DNA of 64,000 nt from Azolla caroliniana (taxonomy: Eukaryota > Polypodiophyta). Positions within the stretch are counted from its first letter, which is position 1; the number at the start of each line of letters is the position of its first letter. Positions 45,434 through 54,572 of this stretch are shown piece by piece. The notes beneath the pieces are model-generated. The model did not search any database and had not been told where the DNA came from. It saw only the letters and a list, made by a program, of their open reading frames with translations. The position numbers were made by a program, and so were the translations under genes. The stretch covers positions 17,670,001 through 17,734,000 of the forward strand of contig JBHGNT010000003.1 in assembly GCA_043228905.1 (NCBI GenBank), read 5' to 3'.

Positions 45434-46390
45434 TCATTCCAAGCCTTCAACGTAGTGCGATCTTTGACGCCTTCCTACGTCTCTTCCACTCGGTCCAGCT
45501 TTGTCTGAGTTAGCTTGTTTCTTCCAGCACTCGCTCTCCATGTGGCCTTTCTTGCCACAGTACCAGCAATCCGGCGCAGTCTTCTCTTGCCGTCTTCCGA
45601 CACTGCCATGACTCCCCCTACTTGCAGAGGGTTTGGAATTGCTTCCGGCATCGTGATTATGCCGTACATTCTGCTCTTTTCGGCCACCTCCATTACGCGT
45701 TGATCCGCCTCGTCCACTACGACCACGGGGCCTATCATCCTCCGTGTAAAGCATCTTGCCATCGGCGTGTGCACTCATTGATGCACCTGCATGGTTTTCT
45801 TCTACGAGCAATATCGACTGAAGCTCGAAAAACGAAAGCATAATCTCACTCGTGCAGACTGCCGTTCGGAAAGGTCCGAACTTTGATGCCAAGCCACCAA
45901 GACAAACTTGCACCATTTCATCTTCCTCGATGTTCACGTTGACGGAGGTGAGAGAATCACAGATTTGTTTGATCTTGGTGGTGTAATCAGGCATCGACAT
46001 ATCTCTTTGTTGTACATTGTTGAGCTCTTGTCTGAGTTGTAGATTTCTGGCCGTTGTGCTGGCGACGAAAAACTTTTTGAGATTCGCCCACGCGTCCTTC
46101 GACGTCTTGGCATCCCGAATATAGCTCAAAAGTTGATCACTCACACAAGACGCAAAGCAGTACAACACTTTGCTTGCCACTTATTCCCAAGCCGGATAGT
46201 CCCTGTGTGTCAAGTCGGGTGCCACATCGTTTGCTCCCTCGACATAACTCCAATAGCCATGGCCGAGCAGGTAGTGGTGCATCTTGTAAGACCAAGATGC
46301 GTAGTTGCTTCTGTCAAGCTTTTCAGTCGGAAGTGAGCTTCCCATTCCTTTGTCCATATTGTTGTCTTTTTCTTTTCCGAACAACTTCAA
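45434..46390 (-). pseudogene. CopB2 gag
   Basis: Minus strand frame starting near 46390 or at the inner Met of MDKGMGSSLPTEKLDRSNYA. It holds SYKMHHYLLGHGYWSYVEGA, AWANLKKFFVASTTARNLQL, EEDEMVQVCLGGLASKFGPF and the zinc knuckle CWYCGKKGHMESEC (CX2CX4HX4C) near 45555-45515. A single TAA (46181-46183, a Gln codon in CopB1) interrupts it. It is otherwise intact and in frame with the protease. Confidence 0.92.
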
Positions 46391-46456
46391 CTCTATTTTT
46401 GTCGCAAGCTTTTCGTGTCAGCTGCAGAGGACTTCAACCCTCGCTCTCTGATACCA

Positions 46457-46890
46457 TGTAAAAGAATACGTTGTGCGGAAGCGTGTGCGTAAACACAGAG
46501 TACACAGTTCAGAGGAATAAGACAGTTTGGTAAGACACAGAAAACGCAGAGATGGAGATGGAGAGGGAGACACAGAGAGAGAGAGAGAGAACAGACACAG
46601 AAAACTCAGATTCAAAAATAATGACTCTCTATACATACACTGTGCTCAGTGAGCACCTTTTATACAAGCCCTGACAATCAAGCTAACACAAGTATTGACA
46701 GTACTTGAATGCTCATAAATGAGCCTACTACACTAACTCCCAAAATTATTCCTTACGAGGAATACCATACTAACGACCTTCCGGTTTACGCACCGATATG
46801 GCCACGTTATGCGTACTTTTTTTGGCACCTAGTCTATGCACTAGGTTATGCACCGTATTACGCACTCAATGTTGAGCTTGTCACTCAACA
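46457..46890 (-). repeat. CopB2 5' LTR
   Basis: On the minus strand it runs TGTTGAGTGACAAGCTCAAC to ATTCTTTTACA (434 bp). The palindrome GTGCTCAGTGAGCAC is at 46642-46656, next to the TATAAAAGG box. The primer binding site TGGTATCAGAGAGCG follows at 46456 downwards. The two LTRs differ at a modest number of sites and by small indels. Confidence 0.93.
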
Positions 46891-46895
46891 ACTCC

Positions 46896-47064
46896 CTACT
46901 AAAGAGGACCTACGCTATCGCCAGGCGGTCCAATGCATGACGTGCCTTAACCTCAGGCACTCAACAATAGAGTGCACGATGAGATCTTAGTGCATGTTAT
47001 GCCATTCCCGGTCACACAAAATGGACCACTGCGAGTACACCTTGCTGAATCGGCAAGCTGTACT
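46896..47064 (+). pseudogene. GypA gag, second part (two zinc knuckles)
   Basis: Resumes the frame broken by CopB2. It encodes KEDLRYRQAVQ then two CX2CX4HX4C knuckles, CMTCLNLRHSTIEC and CMLCHSRSHKMDHC, at about 46934-47033, with a TAG between them. Double knuckles are common in gypsy gag and bind the RNA genome. The frame stops at NA-outer (47065) and resumes at 52866. Confidence 0.85.
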
Positions 47065-47573
47065 TGTCACGGACACACCAAGTGTGGACTGGGATGGAGC
47101 ATGGATGATGGTGCTACGAATGATGAGCTACAAACATGGAGCTAGAAGTGATAAGGCTAGGAACTCCAGAAGTGAGTGATACAAGGGCATGAAGACAAAG
47201 ATCTAAAAGTGACAAGGCTAGAAATGAGACAAAGATAAAGATTAATGAGACAAGACGAGGCGAAACAAGAATACTAGATTGATGTGCCAATGATTAGCGT
47301 TGAATCCCTTGAAAGGGACCAAGAAGGTTACAAGTATTTATACTATGAGTTGAAGTACATGCATTAGAATATTCTTGAGAATTTTTGAAGAATATATTAG
47401 AACCTTCTAGTTGTAGAACTTTCTAAAAACTCCTAGAATGTGAATAGATAATCTATGAAGATATACATAACACGATTATGTACTTGGATGTGTTGGTTAC
47501 AATATAACACTTGACTATAATACAAGAGGTGAAGAGTTCAAATATTGACATAACTATTGTCATGTCTGTGACA
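47065..47573 (-). repeat. NA-outer LTR, left copy
   Basis: Direct repeat of 52356-52865. TATTTATACTATGAG near 47335 may include a TATA-like element. The copy contains several shared blocks such as GATGTGCCAATGA and AGAACTTTCTAAAAACTCCT. Confidence 0.88.
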
Positions 47574-47629
47574 TTATCCTCCCCTTTATGGCCACCTTTT
47601 CGAAAGCACGGTGTAGGGGTGAATGGGAA

Positions 47630-48004
47630 GTGGTGGGTGTGAGAAACCATGTGTGATCCTCATTGGAAACACCAACACCAACGGGAATGAGAGACCATGT
47701 TGGTCCTCGCTGAGAGTTGGAACACGAACAACAACGGGCGTGAGTGACCATGTTTGGTCCTCATCAGGAACTGGAACATGAACAATAACAGGCATGAGCG
47801 ACCATGTCGGTCCTCTCTGGGATCTGGAACACGATCAATAGTTGGAGTGAGCAACCATGTGCGGTCCTTGCCGAAGAATGGAACACGAACGGGAGTGAGC
47901 GACCATGTGTGGCCCTCATTGGGAACTAGAACGTGAGCGACCATGTGTGGTCCTCATCGAAAACACGAACGGGCGTGAGCGACCATGCAGCCCTCACCAA
48001 GAAC
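47630..48004. repeat. 48-bp minisatellite, left block
   Basis: About eight units, 38-54 bases long, built around GGGCGTGAGCGACCATGTG and GGTCCTCACCG with a variable GAACACGAAC end. The block is broken by NA-inner at 48005 and goes on at about 51540. Confidence 0.85.
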
Positions 48005-48514
48005 TGTGTTATACGTTTTAGGGCTAGGGTTAAGGACGATGATAATCATGATAAAGATAGACATGGTGGTTATGATGATGATGGAGAGTATGGGATTGAT
48101 GGCGAGAGAGATCATGTGCATTGAGAAGCATTGCGGGGTGGGGGGTGGTGCCTAGAATGGCTCCACCCCCCTCCCAAGGGGGTTCAACGTTAAGGGGAGG
48201 GAAGAGAGAGAAAGAGAGATGAAAAGAGAGATAGATAGAGAGAAATGATTCATTTTTCATTCATTCCCCATAAGGGGGTTAAATAGTACAAGAGGGCGTA
48301 GATACAAAGGGGTGTAAGCCCCCTAGAGCATTCATATTGGACACTCACTCACACCTCCTCGTATCCATCCACATGCACACACGTGTGCATGTGTTCACAT
48401 ATGTATTGACTTACAATTACATTTATGCCCCCTACACACACAACAATCATCATGATAACATTTGACCCTCGCTCATCACATTGACTCTCCGTACATCTCG
48501 TACGGGGTAACACA
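48005..48514. repeat. NA-inner LTR, left copy
   Basis: Includes a stretch CCCCCCTCCCAAGGGGG, a GAGAGA run and TTCATTCCCCATAAGGGGG. It differs from the right copy at only a handful of positions, so insertion was recent relative to most elements here. A related but diverged and split LTR is at 34752-34830 and 37716-38006. Confidence 0.9.
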
Positions 48515-51020
48515 ATATGGCACGCCCGTGGGAAAGTGCCTTGCACGTCGATCCCACATGCCTTGATAATGATATTTCTTCGACCGAAACTTCCATCGGT
48601 TCTTTCAACGATCGACTCCCTCGATCGGAATGCTTGACTCGAACATCTTTGTCGGTCAGCAAATCGTCCGCGACACAAACATTCTCGTTCTGTCGGCTTA
48701 CGAACTTTGTCATGGGTCCAAAATCATGTCATATGTATGTGTGTTCTTCCTTTGTTTTGAGTGTGTGTGAGTAGTCTTGGGGATTTTCAAAATTCTAGTG
48801 GTGCCCTCTTGTTTTTAAAATTTTATATTGTGCCCTTATGTTTATGAAATCTTTATGAATACCCTTTATGTTTTTAAAATATTGACAATGCCCTCAGGTT
48901 TTTGGAAATTTGTCGGATGCCCTCATTGTTTAGAAATTTTTTGGATGCTCTTTTATCATTCTCTTTTTCCCTCATTTTTCTGTTTTTGTCTTTTTCTGTT
49001 TCTTGCCTCTTCTTCCTCGACCGGTTCCTGTTTCGTTGCCTTTTCTTCTATCTTTTTCTCATTCTTGCTTCTATCATTGTTCACCTATTTTTCTTTCTTT
49101 CCACTCTATCTCTTGTTTTCCATATGCTTGCTTCTTGCTTCTTCTTTATCTTCTTTTGTCTTCATCCTTTGATGTTTTGGTCGGCCAGTCTGTGCGTGCA
49201 TCTTCTTCATGGAATCCTCTCTATTCTCCCTTCTCTTTCTCCTTCTACTTCTTCTGTGTCGTTTCCCACCATGTCTTCCTCCTTCTTTGGTTCTTTTTCT
49301 TCCTTTCGTTTTCTTTTGTTCTGTCTCATTTTCTGCTTTGTACTTCATCTTTCTCTTCTTTCTATCTTCCTCTTTTGTTTTGCATCTCCCTTCTTCCTAT
49401 GGTTGTTTTTGCTTCCTCTCCTTCTGATGTTTTGTGTGTTTCCATTTTTGTCTCTGACTTTGGTTCTGGACCCGTCTCCGTCCGTCGTCCTTCGTCTCTT
49501 CATTTTCCGTCGGCGTCTCTATCTCTGTCACTGGCTGCTGATCCGTCGACGTCGGCGTCCGTGTCACCTCCTCCCGGTCATCCTTCTTTATTTGTCTTTG
49601 TCTGGCTAGTCCGTCCACTCTAGCCACTCCAGCCACTCTCCGGTTGTTGTTTGGCCGTCATTCCAGTCGCTACGGTCACTCTTTGGCTACTCTCCGGCCA
49701 TTTCGACTGTTCCTTGGCTATTGTTCGTCTATCATCATCTCTGTCCCGTCGCTTGTCTGTCTCTGACCGGCCGCTTTCGTTCATCGGTGGTGACTTTCCC
49801 TTAGCACTCCCATCCGGCCGTCTCTTTCTCTGTTCAGCCCTCTAGCGGCTCCGTTCCCGTATCTGTTGCTTCCCTCTGTCGCTCTGTGTTTATCCGCCGC
49901 CACTGTCTATTGTCTTTCGGTTCATACTGACTGGTTGTCCGGCAGTCAGTTCGTCTATTGACCGACTTCTGGTCCATTCCAGATGTCGTTCCGACCGTGC
50001 GTCTAGTCCGTTGTCCTGGCCGTGTGTCTGTTTCTTCGGCCGCATCTGCGCATTTTAGCCGCCCCGACCGCAACCGACTGCTTTCCGATCGCCGCCCCTA
50101 TTCTGCCGTCATCATCGTTGTTCCGGCCGCTCTTTGACTGCTTGTTTGATCCAGCCATTGTGTTCATTTGTTTGGCCCGTTCGGTTGTCTCTTCTAGTCC
50201 GTTCCGGCCATTCGTCCTGCCGACTCTTTGTGTCCGTTTGTGTCGGTGTCATTGTTCTGGCCATCGAGCCATCTTAGTCTGAACCGTTCTAGCTAACTTT
50301 GTTAGATGTGTCTCTGTATCCAACTGTCTTTGTCATTTCTTCGTCGTCTGGCGTTGTCCGGTCCGGAGGTCTCTGTTTTGGCACCGTTCGGCCACTACGA
50401 CCGCTCTTAGGTCGCTCTCCGGCCTCGTCCAGCCCTCCGGCCGCTCCGGTTGCTCCAGCTATTGTCCGGCTGTTTCCGGTCCTTCCGGCTGCTCTTTCCG
50501 CAGTCTGGCCCATCAGGCCATGTCTGTCTGGTCCATCTCCAGACATCTTTGTGGCCGGCCTTGTCGGTGCTCCTCAGCCAGTCTGCAGTTGGCCGTCCGT
50601 CCCCTGGCCACTCTGTTCAGTCGTCATACGGTTGTCGGCCGTTGATATCTGATGGTTGTCTCTTGCATCACACGTTCTTGCACACACACGTTGCTAGTTC
50701 TCGTACCTCATTTTGCGACTTTTCTAGGACATTGTGATCACCATTTGCTGCGCATCATCGATTCGATTTATTGTACATTCTTCCACTCCGTCCATTCATT
50801 GACTTCTTTGCAGACATCCTCATCACATATCATGCTTCAACTCCGTCTCGCACTTTGCCACCGTCATTTGTCGCTAACCGCAACCGCACACTCGCGTATC
50901 TATGTCGTCGTTACTCACACATGTCCACCATTTCTTGCACTTAGTCACTATGTCTTGCATCGCCGCGTATCATTCTTCGACTCCGTCTCGAAAGGGGGGT
51001 CGCCTTAGTGGTCGCCAAAA

Positions 51021-51532
51021 TGTGTTATACGTTTTAGGGCTAGGGTTAAGGACGATGATAATCATGATAAAGATAGACATGGTGGTTATGATGATGATGG
51101 AGAGTATGGGATTGATGGCGAGAGAGATCATGTGCATTGAGAAGCATTGCGGGGTGGGGGGTGGTGCCTAGAATGGCTCCACCCCCCTCCCAAGGGGGTT
51201 CAACGTTAAGGGGAGGGAAGAGAGAGAGAGAGAGATGAAAAGAGAGATAGATAGAGAGAAATGATTCATTTTTCATTCATTCCCCATAAGGGGGTTAAAT
51301 AGTACAAGAGGGGGTAGATACAAAGGGGTGTAAGCCCCCTAGAGCATTCATACTGGACACTCACTCACACCTCCTTGTATCCATCCACATGCACACACGT
51401 GTGCATGTGTTCGCATATGTATTGACTTACAATTACATTTATGCCCCCTACACACACACAACAATCATCATGATAACATTTGACCCTCGCTCATCACATT
51501 GACTCTCCGTACATCTCGTACGGGGTAACACA
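51021..51532. repeat. NA-inner LTR, right copy
   Basis: Direct repeat of 48005-48514. It is preceded by AAAGGGGGGTCGCC (50990-51003), a purine run about 17 bases from the LTR, and followed by ATAAACACAAATGGGCG, where the minisatellite resumes. Confidence 0.9.
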
Positions 51533-51539
51533 ATAAACA

Positions 51540-51915
51540 CAAATGGGCGTGAGTGACCATGCGGCTATCACCGAGAATTGGAACACGAATGGATGTGAGA
51601 AACCATTTGCGTTCCTCACCGGAGACACAAACACCAACGGACGTGAGTGACCATGTGCGGTCCTCACCAGGAACTGGAACACCAACGAGCGTGACAGACC
51701 ATGTACGGTCCTCACCAGAGATGCGAACACCAAAGGGCGTGAGTGACCATGTGTGGTCCTCACTGGAGCTCCGGACACCAACAAACGTGAGCAACCATGT
51801 GTGGTTCTCACCGAAGACAGGAACACTAAGGGGGTGAGTGACCATGTACGGTCCTCACCGGATACTAAAACACCAACGTGAGCGTGAGCATCCACGTTTG
51901 GTCCTCACCGGGAAC
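51540..51915. repeat. 48-bp minisatellite, right block
   Basis: About eight units, most of exactly 48 bp, of the form GGACGTGAGTGACCATGTG, then CGGTCCTCACC and GGAACTGGAACACCAAC. With 48 = 3 x 16, both strands stay open for long stretches: 16-residue repeats with TDVSDHVRSSPGTGTP on the plus strand and VGVPVPGEDRTWSLTS on the minus strand. Confidence 0.88.
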
Positions 51916-51944
51916 AATGACAAAAAATGCAAGATAGGGATGTG

Positions 51945-52200
51945 AAAGATGATAAGAATTGTAGAGATAGAGATGATGATGAGAAGAAACTAGGAGATAG
52001 AGATGCGGAGGATGAGAAAAAACTAAGAGATAGAGATGCGAAGGATGAGAAAAAACTAGGAGATAGAGATGATGATGAGAAGAAACTAGGAGATAGAGAT
52101 ACGAAGGATGAGAAAAAACTAGGAGATAGAGATGATGATGAGAAGAAACTAGGAGATAGAGATGAGAAGAAACTAGGAGAGAAAAGACAACGACGATGAT
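51945..52200 (+). repeat. 33-bp minisatellite (11-residue charged repeat)
   Basis: About seven units of GATGATGATGAGAAGAAACT then AGGAGATAGAGAT. Translated on the plus strand it gives DDDEKKLGDRD repeats with small variations, in a 91-codon frame from 51927. It is opposite to the likely strand of the element, and there is no other sign that it is a gene. Confidence 0.85.
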
Positions 52201-52355
52201 GAAAAGAAACTAAGAGATAGAGATTGCAAGGAAGATAGAAAACGAAGGGATGTTGATGATGGTAACTCTAGAACCAATGACGGTGAAGATGGTAACTCTA
52301 GAAGCAAGGGCGATGACGAAGATGGGTAATGCTTCTAGTTGGAAGGGATTCAAAC

Positions 52356-52865
52356 TGTCACGGACACACCAAGTGCGGACTGGGATGGAGCACGGATGAT
52401 GGTGCTACGAACGATGAGCTACAAACATGGAGCTAGAAGTGATAAGGCTAGGAACTCCAAATGTGAGGGATACAAGAGCATGAAGACAGAGATCTAGAAG
52501 GGACTAGGCTAGAAATGAGACAAAGATAAAGATTAATGAGACAAGACGAGGCGAAACAAGAATACTAGATTGATGTGCCAATGACTGGAGTTGAGTCCTT
52601 GAAAGGGACCAAGAAGGTTACAAGTATTTATACTATGAGTTGAAGTACATGCATTAGAATATTCTTGAGAATATTTTGGAGAATATTCTAGAACCTTCTA
52701 GTTGTAGAACTTTCTAAAAACTCCTAGAACATGAATAGATAATATATGAAGATATACATAACACGATTATGTACTTGGATGTGTTGATTTCCAATATAAC
52801 ACTTGACTATAATACAAGAGGTCAAGAGTTCAAATCTTGACATAACTATTGTCATGCCTGTGACA
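52356..52865 (-). repeat. NA-outer LTR, right copy
   Basis: Direct repeat of 47065-47573, ending TGCCTGTGACA. The GypA gag frame resumes directly after it. Confidence 0.88.
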
Positions 52866-53340
52866 ACACCAATTCAGCAGATCGAGACCAAGAACGACCG
52901 GGAAGAAGAACAACAACAATTTCGGCAAGACGTCGAATATAGTGACCGACGGGACGATTATGAGCAGAACCGGAGTGAGAGAAGTCGCGACTATAACGGC
53001 GATCATTATAATCGAGATTACTCCCCTGGCTATAATCGGAGAAGAGAGGATCAACGGGAAGACTATGAAGACCGGCGCCGGTAAGGATACTGGAACAACC
53101 GACGGTATAATAAAAAACGGAACGCTCGGAAAGAGGATTGTCGGGAACTAGCAAAGGATTACCAACGAGAGCCGGACAGAAGCATAACTAGTGCTCAAAT
53201 GGAACAAAGAAGACCAGCGGAGCCTAACTGGGCAGTATCTGGATTTCAACAGGGTAACATGCAAAAACCAGAGTCTCGCAATACACAGAAGGAAGGCATA
53301 TTGCTACTATTTCCGATAGGAGGGACACTAGATCAAAGGG
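52866..53340 (+). pseudogene. GypA gag, third part (basic tail)
   Basis: Encodes TPIQQIETKNDREEEQQQ, then a tract rich in Arg, Asp, Tyr and Gln (DRRDDYEQNRSERSRDYN, NRDYSPGYNRRREDQRED) and, after a stop at 53083, GYWNNRRYNKKRNARKEDC. Such an Arg-rich tail after zinc knuckles is common in gypsy gag. The end near 53340 is joined directly to the integrase, with no protease or RT between. Confidence 0.7.
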
Positions 53341-53344
53341 ACAC

Positions 53345-54095
53345 TAGAGGAGACAACTGATTTGTTTTTCAAAAATGTGGTTCGACTACATGGACTCCCG
53401 AACAATATCACTTCTGATCGAGGACAACAATTTGTTTCCAATTTCTGGCGGCGACTTCTGCAAACCTTCGGTTGTATTGTGAATCTATCTTCCGCTTATC
53501 ATCCACAAACCAATGGACAAATGGAGCGGGTTAACCAAATCTTGGAACAATACTTGCGGTGCTCTCTTAGTTACCAACAAAAGAACTAGGTTGACCTTCT
53601 CCCACTTGCCGAGTTCGCCTACAACAACTCTCTGCATGCATCTACGGGAATTACTCCATTTTTCGCCAACTACAGTCTACACCCCGGCTTCAACATTTCG
53701 CTTCCCTCTAACTCTATCAATCCTTCTGCAGAGGACCGGGCACGTCTCTTGGAGGATGTACATCGCGATCTTTCCTTGGAGCTCACCCTACAAGGAGCAA
53801 ACTGACCGTCATTGCTTAGATGCTCCCCGGTTCGAGGTAGGAGACTTTGTTTGGCTTCTCCATCGCAATATTGCCATCACTCGTCCTTGTAGGAAGCTTG
53901 ATTACAAGAAGTTAGGCCCTTTTCCGAATCATTGAGAAAATTGGTTCCATGGTTGTACTCTTAGAGCTACCATCCCACTTTTGTATTCATAATGTATTCC
54001 ATGTCTCCCTTCTAGAACCTTGCCATATATCTGAAATCCCCGGTCGACACCCATCTCCTCCACCACCAATCGAGCTCTCAACCCGTCAATAAATA
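53345..54095 (+). pseudogene. GypA integrase, core end and C-terminus
   Basis: Starts in the middle of the gypsy integrase core: DLFFKNVVRLHGLPNNITSD then RGQQFVSNFW, then the catalytic Glu helix SSAYHPQTNGQMERVNQILE. After a stop at about 53587, LLPLAEFAYNNSLHASTGIT is kept. Beyond about 53810 the frame shifts, with RFEVGDFVWLLHRNIA and then HNVFHVSLLEPCH- and IPGRHPSPPPP-like residues to about 54090. The latter is the usual C-terminal part before the chromodomain position, but I cannot see a chromodomain. Confidence 0.88.
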
Positions 54096-54282
54096 CACAA
54101 CACAGTGCAATGTGTCTATGCAGAACACTCTACATAGATTAAAAGATAATAAACATAGATTCACATGAAAGGATAGTACTATGTGATCAATCAAGAACAC
54201 TTAACATGGTTACAAACATAATTAGTATCCATGCATCCGTTTGAATAGTACTGTGTTGTCTATTAAGAGTTTTTTATGTAGC

Positions 54283-54567
54283 TCAAAACATAAAATAGTA
54301 TTGATGCACAAGGGCGAACAAAACTAAGTTAGAGGGGCCATGATAGGAGAATACCCACTTGTCTAGCAAGAATACTAAAACAGTTAGTGTGTAGACAATT
54401 AGTACAAACGCAATAGGGAGTACCAATGATATTAAGAGGTAAACTTTGAACCCAACAAGTAGGAGAATTACAACAAGTAGGAGAATTACAACAAGTAGTA
54501 TTGATTCATGTGAAGGAACAATACAAATTATCATTTCCTTAGCCATTGCATTATAAGTACTAAACAT
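54283..54567 (-). CDS. Hypothetical hydrophobic frame, probably not a gene
   Basis: A 94-codon minus-strand frame with a very hydrophobic centre (LLVVILLLVVILLLV and VYLLISLVLPIAFVLIVYTL), two possible membrane segments. The first hydrophobic part is encoded by a 16-bp tandem repeat (ACAACAAGTAGGAGAATT on the plus strand, about three copies at 54455-54502), which weakens the case. I do not recognise the family. Confidence 0.2.
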   Translation of the reverse strand: MFSTYNAMAKEMIICIVPSHESILLVVILLLVVILLLVGFKVYLLISLVLPIAFVLIVYTLTVLVFLLDKWVFSYHGPSNLVLFALVHQYYFMF

Positions 54568-54572
54568 ATGGA

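Larger units (their letters stand above)
41158..46890 (-). mobile_element. Ty1/copia retrotransposon CopB2, complete
   Basis: Full-length 5733-bp element on the minus strand, with the 5' LTR at 46457-46890, primer binding site, gag, pol, polypurine tract and 3' LTR at 41158-41580. The 5-bp target duplication ACTCC is perfect (41153-41157 and 46891-46895). It lies in the GypA gag, whose frame is restored if the element and one ACTCC are left out. The polyprotein has a few stops and one frame change, so it cannot move on its own. It is the best preserved element here. Confidence 0.95.
48005..51532. mobile_element. Non-autonomous LTR element NA-inner (LARD-like)
   Basis: Two near-identical direct repeats, 48005-48514 and 51021-51532 (about 510 bp), begin TGTGTTATACG and end GGGGTAACACA, with inverted ends TGTGTTA/TAACACA. 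The 2.5-kb interior has no gag or pol. It is C/T-rich on the plus strand with many CCGGCC and GTCCG words. ATATGGCACGCCCGTGGG abuts the left LTR and resembles a gypsy primer binding site. On the minus strand TTTTGGCGACCACTAAGG abuts the right LTR and resembles the GypA one. Orientation is therefore open. It lies in the 48-bp minisatellite of NA-outer. Confidence 0.8.
47065..52865 (-). mobile_element. Non-autonomous LTR element NA-outer
   Basis: Two direct repeats, 47065-47573 and 52356-52865 (about 510 bp, highly similar), start TGTCACGGACACACC and end CTGTGACA, giving inverted ends TGTCAC/GTGACA. Just inside the left copy the minus strand reads AAAGGGGAGGATAA, a good polypurine tract, so the element is probably on the minus strand. 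Apart from the nested NA-inner, the interior is about 1.25 kb of minisatellites with no gag or pol. It interrupts the GypA gag. I could not find a target duplication (GTACT against ACACC). Confidence 0.75.
38013..54095 (+). mobile_element. Ty3/gypsy retrotransposon GypA (host of nested insertions)
   Basis: The element has a 5' LTR (38013-39251, itself interrupted), a pyrimidine-rich leader (39252-40088), gag in three pieces (40089-41157, 46896-47064, 52866-53340) and the end of pol (integrase, 53345-54095). No 3' LTR is seen. Protease, RT and RNase H are deleted between gag and integrase. The inserted DNA is CopB2 (41158-46890) and NA-outer (47065-52865, with NA-inner inside). Without insertions the element would occupy about 3.7 kb. 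Confidence 0.8.

Noticed and set aside
48902-49623. Two long hydrophobic plus-strand frames (235 and 206 codons).
   Set aside because: They come from T/C-rich composition inside NA-inner (Phe, Leu, Ser, Cys only). Two frames are open at once and no domain is seen.
47630-51915. A CRISPR-like array of 48-bp units.
   Set aside because: Units are contiguous minisatellite repeats without unique spacers, in plant nuclear DNA.
52803-52865. N-terminal extension of the 93-codon frame at 52803-53084.
   Set aside because: The first 21 codons are LTR sequence of NA-outer. Only 52866 onward is GypA gag.
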